Source of the DNA: Halomonas faecis
Lineage (GTDB): Bacteria; Pseudomonadota; Gammaproteobacteria; Pseudomonadales; Halomonadaceae
Assembly: GCF_010993975.1 (NCBI RefSeq)
Contig: NZ_JAACZO010000057.1
Span: 154,318-218,317, forward strand
DNA: 64,000 nt
Reading direction: 5' to 3'
Shown here: piece by piece, positions 9,681-18,799 of the stretch
Position numbering within the stretch: the first letter of the stretch is position 1
Layout: each line of letters starts with the position of its first letter
Translations under genes and position numbers: made by a program
The notes under the pieces: model-generated
Databases searched by the model: none
The model's input: only the letters and a program-made list of their open reading frames with translations
What the model was told of the DNA's origin: nothing

Positions 9681-11231
9681 TCAATCTCCTTCAGGGCGCA
9701 TCGCCGGGAACAGCAGCACATCGCGAATCGAGGCGCTGTCGGTCAGCAGCATCACCAGGCGGTCGATGCCGATGCCCTCGCCGGCGGTGGGCGGCAGACC
9801 GTACTCCAGCGCGCGCACGTAGTCGGCATCGAAATACATCGCCTCGTCGTCGCCGGCCTCCTTCTCGGCCACCTGCTCGCGGAAGCGCTCGGCCTGGTCC
9901 TCGGCGTCGTTGAGCTCCGAGAAGCCGTTGGCGATCTCGCGGCCGCCGACGAAGAACTCGAAGCGCTCGGTGACGAAGGGGTCGCTGTCCTTGCGACGCG
10001 CCAGCGGGCTCACCTCGGTGGGATAGTCGGTGATGAAGGTGGGCTGCTGGAGACGATGTTCCACGGTCTTCTCGAAGATCTCGATCTGGACCTTGCCCAG
10101 GCCCCAGCCGTCCTTGACGTCGATATCCAGGCGCTCGGCGATCTGACGGGCGGCACTCTCGTCGGCCAGCGCCTCGGCATGGATGTCCGGGTTGTACTCG
10201 AGAATCGAGTCGAAGACGCTCAGACGGCGCAGCGGCCGCCCGAAGTCGTACTCGTAGTGCTCGAGCACCTCACCGTCGCTGTTGCGCACGGTGTTGACCA
10301 CGGTGGTGGTGCCCAGCACCTCTCGGGTGATCGTGCGCAGCATCTCCTCGGTGAGGTCCATCAGGTCGTGGTAGTCCGCGTAGGCCTGATAGAACTCGAC
10401 CATGGTGAACTCGGGATTGTGGCGCGTGGAGAGGCCTTCGTTGCGGAAATTGCGATTGATCTCGAAGACCTTCTCGAAGCCGCCCACCACCAGGCGCTTG
10501 AGGTAGAGCTCCGGCGCGATGCGCAGGTACATGTCGAGGTCGAGCGCATTGTGGTGGGTGACGAAGGGCCGCGCCGTGGCGCCACCGGGAATCGGCTGCA
10601 GCATGGGGGTTTCCACCTCCATGAAGCCGCGCGCCTCGAAGAAACGTCGCATGGCGCTGATCACTCCGGCACGGGTTTCGAACACCCGGCGCGAGCCGGG
10701 ATTCATGATCAGATCCACGTAGCGCTGGCGATAGCGCGCCTCCATGTCGGTGAGACCGTGGAACTTGTCGGGCAACGGCCGCAGGCTCTTGGTGAGCAGC
10801 GTTGCCTCGTCCATCTTCACGTAGAGGTCGCCCTTGCCCGACTTGTGCACCGCCCCCCGGCCAGCGACGATGTCGCCGATGTCCCAGCCTTTGATGTCCT
10901 CGAGCGTCTCGGCCGGCAACCCCTTCTTGTCGACGTAGAGCTGGATCTGGCCACTGACGTCCTGGATGACGATGAAGGGGCCGCGCTTGCGCAGGATTCG
11001 CCCGGCCACGCAGGCCTGGCGATCCAATTCCTCGAGCTCGGCCTTGTCCTTGTCGCCCAGTTCATCGATCAGCTCGGCGGCATGGCTGTCGCGGCGCACG
11101 TGATTGGGAAAAGCGCTCGCGCCACGCGCCGCCGCCTGCTCACGCCGCGCGGCGAGCTTGGCGCGCCGCTCGGCGATCAGACGATTCTCGTCGGTTTGCG
11201 GGCTATCCGGTGAAGAGCTCTGGTTGGCCAT
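9681..11231 (-). CDS. lysS: Lysine--tRNA ligase, class II
   Basis: LysRS charges tRNA-Lys. The 516-residue sequence has the N-terminal OB-fold anticodon domain (about residues 60-170, with [20 protein letters not shown]) and the class II catalytic domain. Motif 2 is in the [19 protein letters not shown] stretch and motif 3 in [11 protein letters not shown] near the end. It matches E. coli LysS closely along its length. The preceding gene on this strand is prfB, 84 bases upstream, reproducing the widespread prfB-lysS pair. Confidence 0.96.
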   Translation of the reverse strand: MANQSSSPDSPQTDENRLIAERRAKLAARREQAAARGASAFPNHVRRDSHAAELIDELGDKDKAELEELDRQACVAGRILRKRGPFIVIQDVSGQIQLYVDKKGLPAETLEDIKGWDIGDIVAGRGAVHKSGKGDLYVKMDEATLLTKSLRPLPDKFHGLTDMEARYRQRYVDLIMNPGSRRVFETRAGVISAMRRFFEARGFMEVETPMLQPIPGGATARPFVTHHNALDLDMYLRIAPELYLKRLVVGGFEKVFEINRNFRNEGLSTRHNPEFTMVEFYQAYADYHDLMDLTEEMLRTITREVLGTTTVVNTVRNSDGEVLEHYEYDFGRPLRRLSVFDSILEYNPDIHAEALADESAARQIAERLDIDVKDGWGLGKVQIEIFEKTVEHRLQQPTFITDYPTEVSPLARRKDSDPFVTERFEFFVGGREIANGFSELNDAEDQAERFREQVAEKEAGDDEAMYFDADYVRALEYGLPPTAGEGIGIDRLVMLLTDSASIRDVLLFPAMRPEGD

Positions 11232-11269
11232 GTCGTTACCTGTAAAAATGGGCTACTGGCTGCGAGCGA

Positions 11270-11305
11270 CGGGCCACGAGCTGGCTGACTACTGCTCGTG
11301 GCCCG
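11270..11305. repeat. Inverted repeat in the prfB-lysS spacer
   Basis: An 11-bp perfect stem (CGGGCCACGAG with its complement) surrounds a 14-base loop. Flanking words such as GGCTACTGGCTGCGAGC look like a local imperfect repeat. It may act as a processing or attenuating hairpin between the co-oriented genes, but it has no T-run and the role is unknown. Confidence 0.5.
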
Positions 11306-11315
11306 TGGCGCGAGG

Positions 11316-12414
11316 CTACAGGCCTTGCTTGAGGCTGGCTTCGATGAACTGATCCAGATCGCCGTCCAGCACCTTCTCGCAGTTGCTCGTCTGCACGCCG
11401 GTGCGCAGATCCTTGATGCGCTGGTCGTCGAGCACGTAGGAGCGGATCTGACTGCCCCAGCCGATGTCCGCCTTGGCCTCCTCGGCCTGCTGCTTGGCGG
11501 CGTTGCGCTTGTCCATCTCGTGCTCCCACAGCTTCGCCTTGAGCTGCTTCATGGCGAAGTCGCGGTTGGCATGCTGGCTGCGCTGGCTCTGGCACGCCAC
11601 CACGATACCGGTCGGCTCGTGGGTGATGCGCACGGCGGAGTCGGTGGTGTTGACGTGCTGGCCGCCCGCCCCGCTGGAGCGATAGGTGTCGACGCGCAGG
11701 TCCGCCGGGTTGATCTCAACCTCGAAGCTGTCGTCCACCTCCGGCGACAGGAACACCGAGGCAAAGGAGGTGTGGCGACGCCCACCGGAATCGAAGGGAC
11801 TCTTGCGCACCAGGCGGTGAACGCCGGTCTCGGTGCGCAGCCAGCCGAAGGCGTAATCGCCCTGCACATGCAGGGTCGCCGACTTGATGCCGGCCACCTC
11901 GCCGCCGGAGAGCTCGATGATTTCCGCCTTGAAGCCGTGGTGCTCGCACCAGCGCAGGTACATGCGCAGCAGCATGTTGGCCCAGTCCTGGGCCTCGGTG
12001 CCACCGGAACCGGCCTGGATGTCCAAGTAGGCGTTGTTGGCGTCCATCTCGCCGGAAAACATGCGCCGAAACTCGAGCTTCTGCAGGTTCGTCTCGAAGC
12101 CTTCGAGCTCCTTTTCGACCTCGGCGACAGTGCCTTCGTCCGCCTCCATCTCGGCCAGCTCCAGCAGGTCACGACTGTCGCCGAGCCCCTGCTCCAGCTC
12201 GTCGATGGTAGCGACGATCACCTCGAGCGTGGCGCGCTCCTTGCCGAGCTTCTGGGCGTAGTCCGGATCGCTCCACACGTCCGGGTCCTCGAGCTCGCGG
12301 GTCACTTCCTCTAGCCGATCCTTCTTCTCGGCATAGTCAAAGATACCCCCTCAGGACGTCTGTCCGCTCAGACAGGTCCTTGATGCGGTTGTGGATGGCG
12401 TTGGTTTCCAGCAT
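11316..12414 (-). CDS. prfB: Peptide chain release factor 2, made by programmed +1 frameshift
   Basis: RF2 reads UGA and UAA and releases the finished peptide. The gene is split: codons 1-25 run from ATG at 12414 to CTT at 12340, then an in-frame TGA (12339-12337). Skipping one base (T at 12339) joins the second frame, 12338 down to 11316, giving 365 residues, exactly the E. coli length. The second part has the anticodon-like SPF motif in [15 protein letters not shown] and the catalytic GGQ in [10 protein letters not shown]. The frameshift autoregulates RF2: low RF2 slows reading of TGA and favours the shift. An annotation that starts at 12305 would miss about 35 residues. Confidence 0.97.
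12336..12351 (-). promoter_or_regulatory. prfB +1 programmed frameshift signal
   Basis: Read on the minus strand the site is AGGGGGTATCTTTGAC. It contains the internal Shine-Dalgarno-like AGGGGG, three bases of spacer, the slippery CTT codon and the TGA stop followed by C. This is the canonical RF2 recoding element. Confidence 0.97.
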
Positions 12415-12579
12415 GGATCGCTCACCTGAATCGTCAGTGGCAAAACGGCCGCCGCGGCACTGGTCGAACACCAGGCCCCGGCGGCACGGAAAAGACGGCC
12501 ATTGTAGCGAATGTGCCGCGCCATCGCATCATGGCGACGTCGGCTAGCATAGCTATCGCAGTTAGCAAGTTTACTCGAT

Positions 12580-12683
12580 GCTGATCCGTCGACAGGTCTG
12601 CAAGGAGGCGCTGTGAACCCCTCCCTGGGCGCTACTTTTGCCATCCATGGCAAAAGACCTCCTCTTCGACCTGTCCCCGGCGC
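12580..12683 (+). repeat. 104-bp structured intergenic repeat, copy A
   Basis: One of three near-identical elements in this window (others at 20673-20775 and 22211-22314). It begins GCTGATCCG and ends TCCCCGGCGC. It can fold into nested helices: an outer stem GACAGGTC / GACCTGTC, a middle stem AGGAGG / CCTCCT, and a 9-bp hairpin TTTTGCCAT-CC-ATGGCAAAA. It occupies the 365-base gap between the fadL stop and the prfB start; the rest of that gap holds only the fadL terminator and presumably the prfB promoter. Confidence 0.85.
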
Positions 12684-12725
12684 ACCTCGCCGTGTTCAAC
12701 TGCCATTGCCCTGCGTCGGCCAAAC

Positions 12726-12757
12726 GCAGGCGACCCGGCCGAAGCCGGGTCGCCTGC
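12726..12757 (-). terminator. Hairpin terminator after fadL-like gene
   Basis: A perfect 14-bp stem (GCAGGCGACCCGGC with its complement) closes a CGAA loop, 22 bases after the leftward porin stop. The downstream tract on the minus strand is only GTTTGG, so it relies on the strong stem. Confidence 0.75.
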
Positions 12758-12779
12758 ATCGCGATGAACGGGTTCGCCG

Positions 12780-14087
12780 TCAGAACCGATAGGTCAGCTG
12801 CGCGCCGAAGCCATGGGCCTCGTTCTTGTAGTCGGCATCGTAGGTGGAAGTCACATCCCCCCCGGGACCACTATCCACTCGTTCCTGGCTAACACTGGTA
12901 CTGCGCTCGGTCAGATAGGAATACGCGAAGTCCAGCGTCAGATTCTCGGTGGGCGTCCAGCCGGCCCCCAGCGAGAAGATGCGGCGATCGTCCGAGGGAA
13001 TGCGAGCACTGCGGAACTCGTCGCTGGTCGGCGTATTGTCGAGAGTCACGCCGGCGCGCAAGACCCACTGCGGATTGAGCTGGTATTCACCGCCTGCGGC
13101 AAAGGCCCAGGCATTGGAGTAGTCCTGCTCTTCGCGAGTGATCGTGCCGCCTTGGTTGTTGGTCACCAGAATCTCATCGAACTGACTCCAGCGCGTCCAG
13201 GAAGCGCCGAACATCAGTTTGAGGTTATCGCTCATCTGCTGAGTGATGGAGAAGTTGACGGTTTCCGGCGTCGTCAGATCCAGGTTTGCATCGCTCTCAC
13301 TCTGAACCACGCCTCCGATTGTGGCTTGGTAATCACCGGTCAGCGTGTAGTCGACCTTGGAGCGATAGGTCAGGCCCAGCGTGGTTTCCGGCACCGGCTG
13401 AAACACCACACCGAGATTGTATCCCCAACCATCGTCGTCGCCTTCCACACGGGCATCGGCCTCAGCATAAGTAGGTCCTGCTCCGACAATTGCCGGAACC
13501 TGCCGATGCAGCTCTCCATCCACGCGGTTATAGGTAATGCCGGCACCCACCGACCACTGGTCGTTGAAACGATAAGAAACGGTCGGCTGAGCACTCATCA
13601 CCGTCAGTTGGGTGTAGTTGCCCAGGTTGCGGCCGACGAAGCCATCTTCGTAGTCCGTCTCCGAACCGAAGGGCGCATAGACGCCGAAGCCGAAAGCCAG
13701 CTTGTCGGTCACCGGCTGGGCGTAGAAGGCGAAGGGCACGAACTTGCCCGGCACCATATCGCCATCGGCTGTGCCAGAAACATCTTGAGCAGCGATCGGG
13801 CCAACAGCCGTCGGGTAGCGAGTCGCTTCCGCATTGTCGATATCGCTATTGACGTTCAGGTAAGTCCCCCCAGCCGTCACCTGGGCACGATCGAGAAACG
13901 ACATGCCCGCCGGGTTGCCGAACACGATGGTGGCGTCGTTGACGTTGGAACTGCGCCCGGCGTGGCCGTAGCCCTGGCCGCTGACGCTCTGCTCGTTGAC
14001 CTGGTAGCCGCCGGCGTGAGCCTGACCGGCGATGGCGGCAGCGGCGATGGCCACGGCCCAGGACAGCTTGTTGAACTTGTTGTGCAT
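12780..14087 (-). CDS. FadL/OmpP1-family outer membrane transporter
   Basis: FadL-type barrels bring long-chain fatty acids or other hydrophobic molecules across the outer membrane. The 435-residue product begins with a signal peptide ending QAHA (about residue 25) and the mature protein opens GGYQVNEQSVSGQGYGHAGR, the luminal hatch motif region of the family (compare NEQS.SG.G.A.AG). FGNPAGMSFL follows, then alternating strands, and it ends in YRF, the terminal aromatic outer-membrane signal. The ATG at 14087 is chosen because the signal peptide starts there; an upstream in-frame start adds an Arg-rich piece. Substrate is not evident, and it is transcribed alone between hairpins. Confidence 0.88.
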   Translation of the reverse strand: MHNKFNKLSWAVAIAAAAIAGQAHAGGYQVNEQSVSGQGYGHAGRSSNVNDATIVFGNPAGMSFLDRAQVTAGGTYLNVNSDIDNAEATRYPTAVGPIAAQDVSGTADGDMVPGKFVPFAFYAQPVTDKLAFGFGVYAPFGSETDYEDGFVGRNLGNYTQLTVMSAQPTVSYRFNDQWSVGAGITYNRVDGELHRQVPAIVGAGPTYAEADARVEGDDDGWGYNLGVVFQPVPETTLGLTYRSKVDYTLTGDYQATIGGVVQSESDANLDLTTPETVNFSITQQMSDNLKLMFGASWTRWSQFDEILVTNNQGGTITREEQDYSNAWAFAAGGEYQLNPQWVLRAGVTLDNTPTSDEFRSARIPSDDRRIFSLGAGWTPTENLTLDFAYSYLTERSTSVSQERVDSGPGGDVTSTYDADYKNEAHGFGAQLTYRF

Positions 14088-14297
14088 GGTCTCGATTCCT
14101 CTTGCTCGTACGCTGGCGCGCATTGTTGTCGGGCCCTCGGCGGGGCGCTCTGCGTTCAGTTGTCGCTTATCAGTCCACTCGGATCAAGGGCAAACGTTCG
14201 TTTTAATGCTGAAAACGCTCATACTTTAGTGGCAGGCCCGTCTAAGCCATTGAACATACGTTTGATCGCAATGCCTGGCCGAGGCGCCAAAAACGAC

Positions 14298-14329
14298 TTG
14301 ACCCTTGTGTTACCCAAAGGTTTTACACT
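14298..14329 (+). promoter_or_regulatory. MerR-type metal-responsive promoter with dyad operator
   Basis: A -35 box TTGACC (14298-14303) and a -10 box TACACT (14324-14329) are 20 bases apart, the overlong spacing typical of promoters that MerR proteins untwist. Between them is the dyad CCTT...AAGG inside ACCCTTGTGTTACCCAAAGGT. It lies 31 bases before merR and points into merR-copA, so autoregulation by the first gene is likely. Confidence 0.7.
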
Positions 14330-14359
14330 GTCGATGTATCGACAACCACGAGAGTCGTC

Positions 14360-14806
14360 ATGAAAGTCAGCGAACTGGCCCGACACGCCGGAGTCACCGC
14401 CGAGACGGTGCGTCACTACACCCGCGAGGGTCTGCTGAGCCCCGACCGCGAACCCAGCAACGGCTACCACCGCTACGACGAAACCGACCTGGAACGGCTG
14501 CGCTTCATCCAGCGCGCCCGCACCCTGGGCTTCAGCGTGGCCGAGGTGCGCGACATCCTCGTCCATGCCGACCACGGCGACTCACCCTGCCCCATGGTGC
14601 GCGACCTGCTCGCCGCCCGGCTGCCGGAAATCCACCGCCGCATCGCCGAGCTGCAAGCGCTGGCCGCGCGCATGGAGCAGGCACTCGACGCCTGGGCCGA
14701 CATGCCCGACGGCACGCCCGACGGTCATAGCCTGTGCCGGCTGATCGAGAGTTTTCCCGAACCGCTGCGAGGCGACGAGGAACAGCCCGCCAAGGAGGCC
14801 CGATGA
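14360..14806 (+). CDS. MerR-family metal-responsive regulator
   Basis: The 148-residue protein has the MerR winged helix-turn-helix ([20 protein letters not shown], residues 1-20, then a wing with [17 protein letters not shown]) and a dimerisation helix at about 80-110. Cysteines in DSPCPMVRD (near residue 78) and HSLCRLIE (near residue 125) suit metal binding. The pattern is closer to the CadR/PbrR/ZntR group than to CueR's C-terminal CxxC loop, but the adjacent Cu-type ATPase argues for copper or another soft metal. Its stop overlaps the copA ATG (ATGA). The promoter upstream has MerR spacing. Confidence 0.88.
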   Translation: MKVSELARHAGVTAETVRHYTREGLLSPDREPSNGYHRYDETDLERLRFIQRARTLGFSVAEVRDILVHADHGDSPCPMVRDLLAARLPEIHRRIAELQALAARMEQALDAWADMPDGTPDGHSLCRLIESFPEPLRGDEEQPAKEAR

Positions 14807-17583
14807 ACGCTAGACGAACGCTGGTTCGCACCGTACCCGGCATGAGCTGCCAGGGCTGTGTGGCCAACATGCGCCGCGCCATTCTGGCGCGTGATCCAGA
14901 GGCCGAAGTGACCGGTACGCCAGCCGAGAAGCGCCTGGAGGTCACGGCCGCTCTCGACGCCGAGACACTGGACGGTGTACTGGAAGGTGCCGGCTATCCT
15001 CCCGAGACAGGATCCGGCGACGCCGACGAGCGACGCCGGCGCACCCGTAACGTGCCGGGCATGAGCTGCCAGGGCTGCGTGAAACGCATGCGCGAGGCGA
15101 TCCAGGCCCGCGATCCGCATGCCGAGGTGACCGGCATGCCGGAAAAGCAGCGCCTGGAAGTGACCACCACACTCGATGACGATGCCCTGGACGAGATCCT
15201 GCACGAGGCGGGCTATCCGCCCGGCGAAGCGGCGGAGCCGCAAACCGACGGTACACCGGAAAGTGCGAGCGAGGAGGACCGTTCGTCCACGACCGCCAGC
15301 GATGCGCCCATGGAAGGGGCCACCACCCAGCGGCTGTCGATCAGCGGCATGACCTGCGCCAGTTGCGTGAAGAGCGTACAGCAGGCGCTGGAGCGCACGC
15401 CCGGAGTGGCCACGGCCAGCGTCAACTTCGGCACCCACGCCGCCCAGGTGCACGGTACGGCCGAGACCGATGCCCTGGTGGCGGCGGTAGAGTCCGTGGG
15501 CTACGGCGCCGAACCCATCGTCGACCTGCGCCAGGCCGAAGCGACCCGTGCCGAGAAGGACGAAAAAACCTACCGCCAGCGTCTGCGCGGCAGCGCCTGG
15601 TCGCTGGCACTCGCGGTGCCGCTGATGGCCAGCATGTTCGTCTACCATCCGCATCCGATGGGCGGCGGGCGCCTCTACTGGCTGGTGGTCGGCCTGCTGA
15701 CCCTGGCCATCATGGCCTTTCCCGGCCGCCACTTCTTCGTCAACGCCTGGAAGAACTTCAAGCACCATCAGGCCAACATGGACACCCTGGTGGCCATGGG
15801 CACCGGCACCGCCTGGCTCTACTCCATGGCAGTGGTGGCCTTCGCTCCCTGGCTGCCCGAAGTGGCCCAGGGGATCTACTTCGAGGCCTCGGCGATGGTC
15901 ATCGGCCTGGTCCTGCTCGGCAACGCCATGGAGCTCAAGGCGCGCGGCCGCACCAGCGAGGCACTCAAGCGCCTGCTCGACCTGCAAAGCCGCACTGCAC
16001 GGGTGATCCGCGACGGCCAGGAGCAGGAGGTCGATATCGATGCGGTACGCGAGGGAGACCATATCCGCGTGCGGCCCGGGGAGCGCCTGCCGGTGGACGG
16101 CCAGGTCACCGAGGGCTCGAGCCACATCGACGAGTCCATGCTCACCGGCGAGCCCGTGCCCGTGGCCAAGGGCGAAGGCGACGAGGTGAGCGCCGGCACC
16201 GTGAACGGCAAGGGCGGCCTGATCTACCGCGCGACAAGAGTGGGTAGCGACACGCGACTGGGTCAGATCACCGAGCAGGTGGCCCGCGCCCAGAACTCCC
16301 GCCCACCGATCGGCGAACTGGCTGACAAGGTATCGAGCGTGTTCGTGCCCTCGGTGATGATCATCGCCGTGATCACGGCGCTGGCCTGGTTCAATTTCGG
16401 CGCCGAGCCGCGGGTGATCCACATGCTGGTGACCGCCACCACGGTGCTGATCATCGCCTGCCCCTGCGCCCTGGGCCTGGCCACACCGATCTCCACGATG
16501 ATCGGTGTGGGCAAGGCGGCCGAACACGGCGTGCTGGTGAGAAGCGGCGAGGCACTGCAGACGGCGAGCAAGCTCAGCACCCTGGTGGTGGACAAGACCG
16601 GCACTCTCACCGAGGGCAAGCCGCGTGTCACCGAGGCGGAGATCCTCGACGGCGATGAGCGCCGGGTACTGGGATGGGTGGCCGCCCTGGAGCGAGGGTC
16701 CGAGCATCCGCTGGCCGCGGCGCTGCTGGCACATGCCGAAGCGACCGACGCCGAGGTCGCCGACATCCAAGACTTCGACAGCATCACCGGCGGCGGCGTG
16801 ACGGCGCGCACTACCGACGGTAAGCGACTGCTTCTGGGCAATGCCCGGCTCCTGGAGGACGCCGGCATCGACCTGGCCAGCGGCCGCCAGAAGGCGGAAA
16901 CGCTGGAGGAGAAGGCCCGCACGGTGGTGTATTTCGCCATCGACGACCGCTTGTCCGCCATCTTTGGCGTCAGCGACCCCCTGCGTCACGACACCATCGA
17001 GGCCGTGAGACGCCTGCAGACCGATGGCCTCAAGGTGGTGATGCTCACCGGCGACAACGTTCACACCGCCGCCGCCATTGCCCGCGAAGTGGGCATCGAC
17101 GACTACCGCGCCGGCCTCAAGCCCGAGGACAAGCACGCCGAGATCGAGCGCCTGCAGAACGCTGGCGAGGTCGTCGGCATGGTGGGCGACGGCATCAACG
17201 ACGCCCCGGCGCTGGCCCGCGCCAACGTCGGCTTCGCCATCGGCCAGGGTACTGACGTAGCCATCGAAAGTGCTGGCATCACGCTGATGCGCGGCTCGCT
17301 TCACGGCATTGCCGATGCCATCGAGATCAGCCGCATGACGCTTGCCAACATCAAGCAGAATCTGGTCGGCGCCTTCGGGTACAACGCATTGTGCATCCCC
17401 ATCGCTGCCGGCGTGCTCTACCCGCTCACCGGCATGCTGCTTTCGCCCATGATCGCCGGAGCCGCCATGTCGCTGTCGTCGATCACCGTGGTCAGCAATG
17501 CCAATCGGCTGCGGCTCAAGCGCCCGCAGGGCACCGCCCATGCCCCGTCCACCGCTCGCGCAACCCAGGAGGCCAACGCATGA
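14803..17583 (+). CDS. copA: Copper-exporting P1B-type ATPase with three N-terminal metal-binding domains
   Basis: CopA pumps Cu(I) out of the cytoplasm. The 926-residue protein has CxxC metal-binding sites at residues 16/19, 89/92 (both in GMSCQGCV) and 185/188 (GMTCASCV). Eight membrane segments follow, with the ion-coordinating CPC at 553-555, the phosphorylated D597 in DKTGT, HP in [12 protein letters not shown], and the hinge [11 protein letters not shown]. The first two metal-binding domains are clearly recent duplicates of one another. The ATG at 14803 overlaps the merR stop and has AAGGAGG seven bases upstream. CPC together with the MerR gene makes copper or silver export very likely. 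Confidence 0.93.
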   Translation: MNARRTLVRTVPGMSCQGCVANMRRAILARDPEAEVTGTPAEKRLEVTAALDAETLDGVLEGAGYPPETGSGDADERRRRTRNVPGMSCQGCVKRMREAIQARDPHAEVTGMPEKQRLEVTTTLDDDALDEILHEAGYPPGEAAEPQTDGTPESASEEDRSSTTASDAPMEGATTQRLSISGMTCASCVKSVQQALERTPGVATASVNFGTHAAQVHGTAETDALVAAVESVGYGAEPIVDLRQAEATRAEKDEKTYRQRLRGSAWSLALAVPLMASMFVYHPHPMGGGRLYWLVVGLLTLAIMAFPGRHFFVNAWKNFKHHQANMDTLVAMGTGTAWLYSMAVVAFAPWLPEVAQGIYFEASAMVIGLVLLGNAMELKARGRTSEALKRLLDLQSRTARVIRDGQEQEVDIDAVREGDHIRVRPGERLPVDGQVTEGSSHIDESMLTGEPVPVAKGEGDEVSAGTVNGKGGLIYRATRVGSDTRLGQITEQVARAQNSRPPIGELADKVSSVFVPSVMIIAVITALAWFNFGAEPRVIHMLVTATTVLIIACPCALGLATPISTMIGVGKAAEHGVLVRSGEALQTASKLSTLVVDKTGTLTEGKPRVTEAEILDGDERRVLGWVAALERGSEHPLAAALLAHAEATDAEVADIQDFDSITGGGVTARTTDGKRLLLGNARLLEDAGIDLASGRQKAETLEEKARTVVYFAIDDRLSAIFGVSDPLRHDTIEAVRRLQTDGLKVVMLTGDNVHTAAAIAREVGIDDYRAGLKPEDKHAEIERLQNAGEVVGMVGDGINDAPALARANVGFAIGQGTDVAIESAGITLMRGSLHGIADAIEISRMTLANIKQNLVGAFGYNALCIPIAAGVLYPLTGMLLSPMIAGAAMSLSSITVVSNANRLRLKRPQGTAHAPSTARATQEANA

Positions 17584-17654
17584 GCTGGATCGTCAATCTT
17601 GCCGGACTCGCCCTGATCGCCGCCATCGCCTGGTGGTTCTGGAAGCCGAGCTGA
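17580..17654 (+). CDS. 24-residue membrane peptide encoded after copA
   Basis: The ATG overlaps the copA stop as ATGA. The predicted peptide of 24 residues is one hydrophobic helix ([17 protein letters not shown]) between MSWI and KPS, then a stop. From memory, similar N-terminal anchors (NLAGL.LIA.IVWWFW..KP) begin membrane-bound cupredoxin proteins that are often encoded beside copA. Here no cupredoxin follows: the next 48 bases lead to an unrelated gene. It is either a genuine small membrane protein or the surviving anchor of a lost cupredoxin. Confidence 0.55.
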   Translation: MSWIVNLAGLALIAAIAWWFWKPS

Positions 17655-17702
17655 CGAGCCGACCTGCTAGGCTATAGAGGCAATCGTGTCAGGAGCTTTG
17701 CC

Positions 17703-18122
17703 ATGCCCAAGCTAAACGGCGTGCTGGAAACCGCGCTCTACGTGGAGGACATGGACCGGGCGCGGATCTTCTTCGAAGGGGTGATGGGGCTGGAACCGTT
17801 CAATGCCGACCACCGTTTCACTGCCTACGACGTCGGAGCCAGCACGGTCCTGCTGTTGTTTCGCCAGGGCGAGACGCTGGAAACCGTTCACTTGCCCGAC
17901 GGCATGGGCACCATCCCGCCCCACGACGGTAAAGGACGCGTGCACGTGGCCTTCGCCGTCGTCGCCAGCGAACTGCCCGCCTGGGAGCGCCAGCTCGACG
18001 ATCACGGCATCGCCATCGAGGGTCGTACCCACTGGCCGCGTGGTGGCGAGAGCGTCTACTTTCGCGACCCGGACGGACACCTATTGGAACTCGCCACGCC
18101 CGGCGTCTGGCCCAACTATTGA
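17703..18122 (+). CDS. VOC (glyoxalase/bleomycin-resistance) fold protein
   Basis: The 139-residue protein is a single vicinal oxygen chelate module pair. It starts LNGVLETALYVEDMDRARIFFEGVMGL and ends SVYFRDPDGHLLELATPG, the hallmark first and last segments. The metal-ligand positions are plausible (His in VHVAFAV, Glu in LLELA). Enzymes of this fold include glyoxalases, dioxygenases and resistance proteins; the substrate is not evident. A usable ribosome site (AGGAG) precedes the ATG. It is a single-gene unit between copA and the convergent YitT-type gene. Confidence 0.85.
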   Translation: MPKLNGVLETALYVEDMDRARIFFEGVMGLEPFNADHRFTAYDVGASTVLLLFRQGETLETVHLPDGMGTIPPHDGKGRVHVAFAVVASELPAWERQLDDHGIAIEGRTHWPRGGESVYFRDPDGHLLELATPGVWPNY

Positions 18123-18170
18123 CAGGAGACGTGCCCACGCCACTGAAACGTCAGCGAGCGCAGCCACTTT

Positions 18171-18788
18171 TCAACTCACTCCCATGTAACGGCCGGGCTT
18201 GTGATTCAGGGCAATGATCAGGTTGAGCGCCACCGCGCCCAGCACCGAGAGACCCACCCGCTCCGGCGGTAGAACCAACAGGGCGGCGAGCATGATGGCG
18301 GCGTCGATGCCAAGCTGAACGTAACCCGCCCGCCAGCCGTAGCGATCCTGGAGGAAGAGCACCAATATGTTCACCCCGCCAAGGCTTGCCCGGTGACGAA
18401 ACAGGATCAGCATGCCCAGCCCGATCAGACAGCCGCCCATCAGCGCCGCGTAGAGCGGCTGTAGCTCATCGATGACGACCCACTGCCCGGTCAGTTCCGA
18501 AAACAGCGAAACGAGCCCGATGGCGGCGAAAGTGCGCAAGGTGAACGACCACCCCATGCGCCGGATCGCCAACCAGTAGAACGGCACGTTGATCAGAAAG
18601 AACCACACCCCGAAGCGCCAACCGGTGGCGTACTGCAGCAGGAAGGCGAGGCCGGCGGTGCTGCCGGTGAGCAGCAGCGCCTGAGTATAGAAAGTGACGC
18701 CGAGTGCCACGAACAGCGTACCCACCAGCATCGCCATCACGTCCTCGTAGGCCCGGTGGGGATCGGTCGGCAAATCCTGCGGATCCAT
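18171..18788 (-). CDS. YitT-family integral membrane protein
   Basis: The 205-residue protein has about five to six hydrophobic helices and the family core LFVALGVTFYTQALLLTGSTAGLAFLL, GVWFFLINVPFYWLA and RASLGGVNILVLFLQDRYGWRAG. These match YitT/DUF161-type membrane proteins, whose transport role is not established. It lacks the C-terminal DUF2179 domain of the longer Firmicute members. It starts 11 bases after recJ on the same strand and probably shares its transcript. Confidence 0.82.
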   Translation of the reverse strand: MDPQDLPTDPHRAYEDVMAMLVGTLFVALGVTFYTQALLLTGSTAGLAFLLQYATGWRFGVWFFLINVPFYWLAIRRMGWSFTLRTFAAIGLVSLFSELTGQWVVIDELQPLYAALMGGCLIGLGMLILFRHRASLGGVNILVLFLQDRYGWRAGYVQLGIDAAIMLAALLVLPPERVGLSVLGAVALNLIIALNHKPGRYMGVS

Positions 18789-18799
18789 AATGATGTCCT

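Noticed and set aside
12337..12339. In-frame TGA in prfB as a disabling mutation
   Set aside because: It is the RF2 autoregulatory recoding site, and the downstream frame is fully conserved.
12580..12683. Small frame reading MAKVAPREGFTAPP through repeat copy A, with similar frames in copies B and C
   Set aside because: The same peptide appears because the repeat sequence is conserved; the frames have no ribosome site, and changes among copies follow base pairing rather than codons.
14725..17541. A 938-codon open frame antisense to copA
   Set aside because: The sense strand has a complete CopA with all motifs. In GC-rich DNA long antisense frames are common, and the translation is repetitive His/Gly/Ala-rich with no domain.
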